Source: Sulfurovum sp.
GTDB lineage: Bacteria > Campylobacterota > Campylobacteria > Campylobacterales > Sulfurovaceae
Length of the DNA stretch: 9,096 nt
Direction of reading: 5' to 3'
Assembly (NCBI GenBank): GCA_026984165.1
Contig: JALSSQ010000244.1
Coordinates: 1 to 9,096, forward strand
Below the pieces are notes generated by a model, which saw only the letters and a list, made by a program, of their open reading frames with translations, did not search any database and was not told the origin of the DNA. Both the position numbers and the translations under genes were made by a program. Shown piece by piece: positions 5,121-9,096 of this stretch (the stretch's first letter is position 1; each line of letters starts with the position of its first letter).

Positions 5121-5149
5121 TTGTATTTTTTAAGTTAAGTACATATAAT
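5121..5149 (+). promoter_or_regulatory. sigma-70-type promoter for cytochrome c553
   Basis: TTGTAT (5121-5126) and a perfect TATAAT (5144-5149) are separated by 17 bp, placing the start of transcription near 5156. An imperfect AT-rich inverted repeat (8 of 9 pairs, 5092-5111) lies just upstream. A strong ribosome binding site GGAG (5172-5175) follows in the leader, in keeping with an abundant protein. Confidence 0.65.
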
Positions 5150-5182
5150 AAATTGTATTAAAAATTATTATGGAGTACAAAC

Positions 5183-5470
5183 ATGAAAAAAACATTAGTA
5201 ACACTATCGGTAGCGGCAATCGCAGCAACATCAACATTTGCAGCAAACACAGCAGCATGTGTAGGTTGTCACGGAGCTAACTTTGAAAAAGCAGCATTAG
5301 GTAAGTCTAAAATCGTTAAAGATATGGCGAAAGCAGACATCATCACTGCACTTAAAGGATACAAAGACGGTTCTTACGGTGGAGCAATGAAAGGTGTCAT
5401 GAAAGGTCAAGCAGATAAACTTTCTGATGCTGACATTGAAGCTATTGCAACTCAAATTACTGCTAAATAA
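5183..5470 (+). CDS. cytochrome c553, periplasmic monohaem class I
   Basis: This 95-residue protein opens with a signal peptide (1-20, cleavage after STFA), followed by a class I c-type cytochrome of about 75 residues. Cys26, Cys29 and His30 form the CVGCH haem-binding motif. The axial Met lies in the segment YGGAMKGVMKGQ (Met69 or Met73), and the C-terminal helix KLSDADIEAIATQI is typical. The sequence is very close in character to the cytochrome c553 of Campylobacter and Sulfurimonas relatives, a soluble periplasmic electron carrier between the bc1 complex or dehydrogenases and the terminal oxidase or other reductases. It is monocistronic, with its own promoter and a strong downstream palindrome. 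Its codon use favours well-translated codons, fitting high expression. Confidence 0.95.
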   Translation: MKKTLVTLSVAAIAATSTFAANTAACVGCHGANFEKAALGKSKIVKDMAKADIITALKGYKDGSYGGAMKGVMKGQADKLSDADIEAIATQITAK

Positions 5471-5477
5471 TCTCTAA

Positions 5478-5501
5478 CGAGAAGAGGAATTCCTCTTCTT
5501 G
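5478..5501 (+). terminator. strong palindrome after cytochrome c553, probable terminator
   Basis: AGAAGAGGAA and TTCCTCTTCT form a continuous 20-bp palindrome (5480-5499), extended by one G-T and one C-G pair. It begins eight bases after the cytochrome stop codon. There is no long T run after it, so it may stop transcription weakly or protect the 3' end of the mRNA. It would work on both strands. Confidence 0.6.
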
Positions 5502-5576
5502 CGTACCTTCTTGCCACATATTTTATAAACATAGTTAAATTTCCCACCACTTTTTCTACTCTATTTACAATTCAGA

Positions 5577-5582
5577 TATAAT
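5577..5582 (+). promoter_or_regulatory. -10 box for the DUF2237 gene
   Basis: A perfect TATAAT lies 33 bp upstream of the 5615 start codon. No good -35 is seen at the usual distance. The ribosome binding site GGAG is at 5603-5606. Confidence 0.5.
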
Positions 5583-5614
5583 ATGCTTAAACCCAAAATA
5601 ATGGAGAGAGTACT

Positions 5615-5983
5615 ATGGATGAATCAATCAACGTTTTAGGTGAACCCCTAGAGCCATGCTCCTTAAATCCGCTCACAGGCTTTCACCGTGATGGATCATG
5701 CAATACAGGCAACCATAACCCTGCGGTGCATGCTGTGTGTATTTACGCGACTAAAGAGTTTTTAGAGTACAGTAAAAAAGTAGGCAATGACCTCTCAACT
5801 CCAATGCCACAGTACAACTTTGCTGGGGTAAAACCAGGTCAAAGCTGGTGTCTTGGTGGGCACTCTTTTGTAAAAGCAGTCCATGACGGTATGGCACCAC
5901 AAATATTTATACATGCAACACACATAAAGATGTTAGAGCTTATAGACTTAGAGACATTAAAACAGTATGCGATAGACCTTTAA
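5615..5983 (+). CDS. DUF2237 family protein of unknown function
   Basis: The protein has 122 residues, the full length of the family. DUF2237 signatures are clear: NVLGEPLEPCSLNPLTGFHRDG (6-27), CNTG (29-32), GNDLSTPMPQYNF (57-69) and PGQSWCL (74-80). Four conserved-type cysteines (15, 29, 42, 79) and several His could bind a metal, but this is inference; no activity is known to me. It is cytoplasmic, with no signal peptide. GGAG eight bases upstream and a TATAAT box support the start. The first Cys-rich half matches the family pattern best. Confidence 0.9.
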   Translation: MDESINVLGEPLEPCSLNPLTGFHRDGSCNTGNHNPAVHAVCIYATKEFLEYSKKVGNDLSTPMPQYNFAGVKPGQSWCLGGHSFVKAVHDGMAPQIFIHATHIKMLELIDLETLKQYAIDL

Positions 5984-6140
5984 TATTTGATAGGGTGGTA
6001 TATATGGCATTTTTTCTGTTGCAATGAGTGTCCTTTTTCTTGGATGTAAGTTTGTGTGTTTTTGTTGTATATCGCTTTTTGAATGTGTAAAAGGTATGTA
6101 AGAATTGGAACAATAATTTGAAAAGGTTAAAAACGAAATA

Positions 6141-6344
6141 ATGATTTCTACTATAGAAAAACCCTGTATAAGACGATGCTGTCTTAATAACGATGATATC
6201 TGTGTAGGTTGCTTTCGTAGTTTAAATGATATGAAACAATGGCACAAGTCAAGTATGGAAGTAAAGAAAAAAATACTAGAGGATGCAAACAAGCGTAAAA
6301 AGAGTTATCGTTTGAAATACAGTAGAGGTAATAGTGCTAGATAG
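6141..6344 (+). CDS. DUF1289 family small Cys-rich protein
   Basis: This 67-residue protein carries the DUF1289 pattern: PCIRRCCLN (8-16), then CVGCFRSLNDMKQW (21-34). Cys9, Cys13 (or Cys14), Cys21 and Cys24 look like a four-cysteine metal or Fe-S site, though the family's role is not established. The C-terminal third is basic (KKRKSYRLKYSRG-like composition). The ribosome binding site is poor: AAAAGG lies 14 bases before the ATG. The 157-bp gap before it holds no other gene that I can support. A minus-strand riboswitch lies downstream and points into this gene. Confidence 0.8.
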   Translation: MISTIEKPCIRRCCLNNDDICVGCFRSLNDMKQWHKSSMEVKKKILEDANKRKKSYRLKYSRGNSAR

Positions 6345-6415
6345 TGCATTGTATCTAGAGAATTAACATGACAAAATGCGACAAGAAAATAGTTAAGTTG
6401 TATAAAAAGGAGGCT

Positions 6416-6432
6416 GTCGCATATTGTGCAAC
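6416..6432 (-). promoter_or_regulatory. possible expression-platform hairpin of the riboswitch
   Basis: On the minus strand GTTGC (6432-6428) pairs with GCGAC (6420-6416) around a 7-nt loop, with one G-U pair, and five Ts follow at 6408-6404. The hairpin uses the GUUGC segment that the aptamer needs for ligand contact and P1 closure, so hairpin and bound aptamer exclude each other. The stem is short and set 7 nt from the T run, so terminator function is uncertain. Confidence 0.35.
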
Positions 6433-6504
6433 TCGGCTATCTTATCTTCCCCTTTAAGACCCGTAGCTTTCTGTCCTATCCTCACGAATAGTTTAGCAAA
6501 ATAT
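6421..6504 (-). ncRNA. c-di-GMP-I (GEMM-I) riboswitch aptamer, orphan
   Basis: Read on the minus strand, the segment fits the GEMM-I aptamer from end to end. GCTAAAC (6497-6491) aligns without gaps to GGCAAAC of the Vibrio Vc2 aptamer. P2 pairs CTATTC with GGATAG (6491-6486 and 6481-6476) under a GTGA GNRA tetraloop. The junction GGACAGAAAG contains the intercalating adenine (Vc2 A47 equivalent, at 6470). P3 pairs GCTA with TAGC (6467-6464 and 6439-6436) and encloses the tetraloop-receptor strand GGGTCTTAA. GATAGCCGAGTTGC closes the core. P1 can form from ATATT and AATAT (6504-6500, 6425-6421). The Vc2 G20 position is G (6497), which favours c-di-GMP over cGAMP. No minus-strand gene follows within reach; it lies 3' of the nitroreductase operon and antisense to the DUF1289 side. 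Basis is hand alignment from memory. Confidence 0.82.
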
Positions 6505-6565
6505 TATAATCTTTTTTACTTAGGCTGAAATAAAAGTATGCATCTAATGATTAAATATGTAGCAA

Positions 6566-7195
6566 TTATGTGATATATTCAATGACTTGTTCAAAAGGTA
6601 GTCTTAGTTGTTCTGATTGTGCATTGAGTCTGTATCCGAAAGAAACTATTACAGAGACTTGCCATTTGCTAGTATCAAGTTCAAGAATTTCTTCTACCAT
6701 TTCTTTTTCAAATCCTTCCATAGGACAAGAGTCAATACCTATGTAAGCGGCTGCTGTCATCATATTGGCTAGAGCTATATAAGTTTGTTTGGATGTCCAG
6801 TGATAGATATTTTCATCATTACTGAGTGTTTTTTCTAAATGTTTTGCGTAGATGTCCATATACAAATCTAGACTTTCTTGTGGCATATTACGTCTTTTAA
6901 AACGTTTTTCAACTTCACCGCTTTCTACTTTTACATTTTCTATGGCAGCAAGTATGATGACAAGATGCGAACAAGAAGTAACTTGTACTTGGTTCCAACA
7001 GACAGGACGCAACTGCTCTTTGAGGGCTTCATTGGTGATGACTAAAAATTTCCATCCTTCCATTCCAAAAGATGAAGGTGATTTTCGTCCTGCTTCCAAG
7101 ATGTAGCGCATTTTTTCATCATTTATTTTCTTTGTCTCATCAAATATCTTACAAGCATGTCTAAAATGCATTGCTTTTGTGAAATCATCATTCAT
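6566..7195 (-). CDS. nitroreductase-family NAD(P)H-dependent FMN oxidoreductase
   Basis: This 209-residue protein is the usual length for an NfsB-like nitroreductase. The FMN-phosphate-binding start RHACKIFDE (12-20) and the segment SPSSFGMEGWKF (39-50) are diagnostic. ALANMMTAAAYIGIDSCPMEGF in the C-terminal half and a final FGYR give the second FMN-binding region. Such enzymes form dimers in the cytoplasm and reduce nitro compounds, quinones or other acceptors with NAD(P)H; the natural substrate is unclear. AAGGAT five bases upstream supports the start. It begins three bases after the cutA stop and is third in the operon 7982-6566. A c-di-GMP-type riboswitch lies 62 bases beyond its stop on the same strand. 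Confidence 0.9.
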   Translation of the reverse strand: MNDDFTKAMHFRHACKIFDETKKINDEKMRYILEAGRKSPSSFGMEGWKFLVITNEALKEQLRPVCWNQVQVTSCSHLVIILAAIENVKVESGEVEKRFKRRNMPQESLDLYMDIYAKHLEKTLSNDENIYHWTSKQTYIALANMMTAAAYIGIDSCPMEGFEKEMVEEILELDTSKWQVSVIVSFGYRLNAQSEQLRLPFEQVIEYIT

Positions 7196-7198
7196 TTT

Positions 7199-7531
7199 TT
7201 ATCCTTTTGTTTTCTGTGTCTCTTTTTCTATCCATTGAAAATAGTCCCTATTGCCTTCATTACAGCGGAACATAAGAATTTCTGGAACATCATAGGTGTG
7301 TAGCTCTAAAATAAGCATTTTTATTTCATTAAAAAGAGATACTTTTGTTTTAAGGTTAAGATGTATCTCTTTTGTATCAATCATTTTCCCTTGCCACCTG
7401 TAGGTACTTTGAATGTTATGGGATTGTACACAGGCAACTAGTTTTTTTTCAAGTAAAGTTTGGGTAATACGTGTTGCATTGTCATAACTATCGGTTGTTA
7501 CAGTGACAATACAATAATCAGACGCTGCCAT
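7199..7531 (-). CDS. cutA: CutA1 divalent-cation tolerance protein
   Basis: The protein has 110 residues, normal for CutA1. The family signatures are present in order: LVACVQ (31-36), STYRWQGK (42-49), the strand EIHLNLKTK (55-63) and HTYDVPEI (78-85). CutA1 forms a very stable trimer of ferredoxin-like subunits, linked genetically to copper and other divalent-metal tolerance in E. coli, though its molecular role is still unclear. The gene is the second of the operon: it overlaps the phosphatase gene by 14 nt, with AAGGA inside that gene giving a well-placed ribosome binding site. The nitroreductase follows after 3 nt. Confidence 0.93.
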   Translation of the reverse strand: MAASDYCIVTVTTDSYDNATRITQTLLEKKLVACVQSHNIQSTYRWQGKMIDTKEIHLNLKTKVSLFNEIKMLILELHTYDVPEILMFRCNEGNRDYFQWIEKETQKTKG

Positions 7532-7982
7532 TATTTATCCTTTTGAGCAGGTCTTTGACACACTGTTCGATCATGATATAGACGCTTTTTATGCCATCAT
7601 CAAATGTTTCAAAAAAGTAAGGGTCAGGGACATCTTTGCAATCATAATTAGCAAATTCACCCAAGAGATATACATCTGTAAATCCCATTTTCTCTAAATT
7701 TTCTTTATTGCTTTTATCCATAGCAATCACATAATCAAATATTGTTCGGTCTTTCATTTGAACTTGACGTGCACGAAATTTTGAAATATCGATACCATGC
7801 ATCTTAGCTATGCGTATAGAATCTTCACAAGGTATTTCTCCTTCATGCCATGCACTGGTGCCTGCTGAGTCGATGATAAGTCCTAAATCTTGTTTTTGAT
7901 TTATAGTTTTGGCAACTCCTTCAGCCAGAGGACTCCTACAGATATTCCCCAGACATACAAATAAAATATTTTTTTTAGACAT
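7518..7982 (-). CDS. low-molecular-weight protein tyrosine phosphatase / arsenate reductase-like
   Basis: This cytoplasmic protein has 154 residues, normal for the family. The phosphate-binding loop C10-L-G-N-I-C-R16-S-P gives the nucleophile Cys10 and Arg16 (CX5R). The general acid is Asp120 in VPDPYF. The SAGTSAWHEGE segment (39-49) shapes the substrate pocket, and Trp45 in it is common in tyrosine phosphatases. Family members dephosphorylate protein tyrosine residues, for example in polysaccharide export; others reduce arsenate. The presence of Asp120 and the lack of a second redox Cys pair like that of ArsC favour phosphatase, but the lone extra Cys15 leaves doubt. AAAGG seven bases upstream supports the start. 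It is first in the operon with cutA and the nitroreductase, driven by the promoter at 8010-8038. Confidence 0.9.
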   Translation of the reverse strand: MSKKNILFVCLGNICRSPLAEGVAKTINQKQDLGLIIDSAGTSAWHEGEIPCEDSIRIAKMHGIDISKFRARQVQMKDRTIFDYVIAMDKSNKENLEKMGFTDVYLLGEFANYDCKDVPDPYFFETFDDGIKSVYIMIEQCVKDLLKRINNGSV

Positions 7983-8009
7983 AGCAAACCTTTCATAAGA
8001 GCCTGTAAC

Positions 8010-8038
8010 ATTATATACCTAATACTATTTAGTTACAA
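8010..8038 (-). promoter_or_regulatory. sigma-70-type promoter for the phosphatase-cutA-nitroreductase operon
   Basis: On the minus strand TTGTAA (8038-8033), a 17-bp spacer and TATAAT (8015-8010) make a good promoter, 28 bp before the 7982 start codon. The same DNA on the plus strand contains TACAAT (8034-8039), a possible -10 for the divergent transglycosylase gene, so the two promoters overlap and may compete. Confidence 0.65.
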
Positions 8039-8067
8039 TACCATAACAAATTTTTTTGGAGTCTTAG

Positions 8068-9096
8068 ATGAAAATAGTGTTTGTTTTTATATGGATGTTA
8101 TGTGTTTTGCATGCAAAAGATTATACACAATACAAAGAGGTTCAATCTTTTATCTCAATGCTTGTGAAGGAATATGATATGAACCAGACATATCTTTCAT
8201 CTCTTTTTTCTGATGTAAAACTATACAAAACACCTTTACGTATTTTCCGCCCACAAGTGAAAAAAAAACGTACGAAAAAAGAGCAGGAAAGATTGAATAA
8301 ACTTTACCCTAAATATGGAGCATGGGACAGATATAGTAAATTAAAAATTACTCCATTACGTGTGAAACAGGGGGTTGCATTTATTCAAAAAAATAAAGCA
8401 GTTTTTGATGCTGTTGAGAAGAGATTTGGTATTCCTAAGGAGTATATAGCAGCTATTATTGGTGTTGAGACAGTATATGGGCATAATGTAGGAACATATT
8501 TAGTCTTTGATACCTTAACTAACTTATCATTTGAAAACAATAGAAGAAATAGATTTTTCAAGTATCAACTTAAAAAATTTTTATATCTCTCACAAACAGA
8601 GAAATTTAATCCTAAAAATATTAAAGGTTCGTATGCAGGTGCTATAGGGTTAGGGCAATTTATGCCGAGTAATTATGCTGCATATGGAGTTGATTTTGAT
8701 GGTGATGGGAAAGTTGCTTTGCATAAAGTAAGTGATGCTGTTGCTTCTGTAGCAAATTATATAAAAAAGAATGGATGGAGAGTAGGTGAACCTGTAGCCA
8801 CACGTGTAAGCTATGAAGGCAAAAGGTTTCATGGATTAAAAACAGGATATAAAACATTTTACAGTCAAGATGATCTAGGAAAGTTTAAACCTAAGCAAAA
8901 ATGGAATTATGCAGGAAAAGTATGTTTAATAAAACTCAATAGAAAAAAATATGATGAATTATGGTATGGGGCAAAAAACTTTTTTGTCTTAACGCGATAT
9001 AATCACAGTGCTTATTATGCAATGTCAGTGTATCAGCTGGCATGCAAAATAAAAGAAAATATGCAATGTGACAACCATAAGGGAAGTAATGAAAAT
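8068..9096 (+). CDS. mltB: lytic murein transglycosylase B, 3' end cut by the window
   Basis: There are 343 codons and no stop before the window end, so the protein is full or nearly full length for MltB. A signal peptide (1-16, cleavage after LHA) sends it to the periplasm; Cys12 is not in a proper lipobox, so it is probably soluble rather than a lipoprotein like E. coli MltB. The lysozyme-like domain shows the catalytic Glu134 in GVETVYG, then GAIGLGQFMPS (191-201), the DFDGDGK loop (209-215, Ca-binding-type in MltB), the SDAVASVANYI helix with GW (222-237), and LTRYNHSAYYAMSVYQLA (308-325). It cleaves the MurNAc-GlcNAc bond of peptidoglycan with 1,6-anhydro product, for wall turnover. GGAG six bases upstream supports the start. 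It diverges from the phosphatase operon. Confidence 0.93.
   Translation, partial: MKIVFVFIWMLCVLHAKDYTQYKEVQSFISMLVKEYDMNQTYLSSLFSDVKLYKTPLRIFRPQVKKKRTKKEQERLNKLYPKYGAWDRYSKLKITPLRVKQGVAFIQKNKAVFDAVEKRFGIPKEYIAAIIGVETVYGHNVGTYLVFDTLTNLSFENNRRNRFFKYQLKKFLYLSQTEKFNPKNIKGSYAGAIGLGQFMPSNYAAYGVDFDGDGKVALHKVSDAVASVANYIKKNGWRVGEPVATRVSYEGKRFHGLKTGYKTFYSQDDLGKFKPKQKWNYAGKVCLIKLNRKKYDELWYGAKNFFVLTRYNHSAYYAMSVYQLACKIKENMQCDNHKGSNEN

Noticed and set aside
5957..6292. Minus-strand reading frame of 111 codons below the riboswitch
   Set aside because: It is antisense to the clear DUF1289 gene, shows no domain and has low-complexity composition. It was considered as the riboswitch target but is not supported.
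6407..6528. Perfect AAGGAGG on the plus strand followed by a TTG-started frame
   Set aside because: The frame runs through the reverse complement of the riboswitch; the sequence is explained by RNA structure on the other strand and the peptide shows nothing recognisable.
8650..8857. Minus-strand frames inside mltB
   Set aside because: They are shadows of the transglycosylase coding sequence, with no domain and no ribosome binding site.

Overview
The window looks like chromosomal DNA from a low-GC Campylobacterota (Epsilonproteobacteria) species, probably a Sulfurovum/Sulfurimonas-type organism. The main clues are a cytochrome c553 of the epsilonproteobacterial type, a periplasmic single-domain rhodanese, AT-rich intergenic DNA with TATAAT-type -10 boxes, and tightly packed short operons. 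This placement is inference from protein character; no database search was run.

Layout, left to right. (1) 175-771 (+) is a flavin-binding split-barrel (PNPOx-like) protein. (2) 857-2069 (-) is a two-gene operon for a secreted, cysteine-rich, coiled-coil protein and a small membrane protein, neither recognised. It is bracketed by two copies of a 47-bp direct repeat, one of which is the promoter and leader of the next gene. (3) 2207-2605 (+) is a secreted rhodanese. (4) 2611-4007 (+) starts with an exact-consensus promoter and a structured leader, followed by an MNT-HEPN (MntA/HepT, type VII) toxin-antitoxin pair and a NemR-like TetR regulator; each junction overlaps by 8 nt. (5) 4001-5025 holds two near-identical TetR operators and the genes they probably control, an AhpD-like protein lacking one redox cysteine and a hotdog-fold protein. 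(6) 5183-5470 is cytochrome c553, followed by a strong palindrome; 5615-5983 is a DUF2237 protein and 6141-6344 a DUF1289 protein. (7) 6345-6565 separates convergent genes and contains, on the minus strand, a clear c-di-GMP-I (GEMM) riboswitch aptamer with no gene in the expected position. (8) 7982-6566 (-) is an operon of low-molecular-weight protein tyrosine phosphatase, CutA1 and a nitroreductase. (9) 8068-9096 (+) is a lytic murein transglycosylase B, divergent from that operon and running off the window end.

Most genes are housekeeping or stress-related: flavin and redox enzymes, a thiol-sensing type of regulator, periplasmic sulfur and electron carriers, and cell-wall turnover. The most unusual items are the orphan c-di-GMP riboswitch antisense to the DUF1289 side, the MNT-HEPN-TetR coupling with its attenuator-like leader, and the 47-bp repeats around the unknown two-gene operon.
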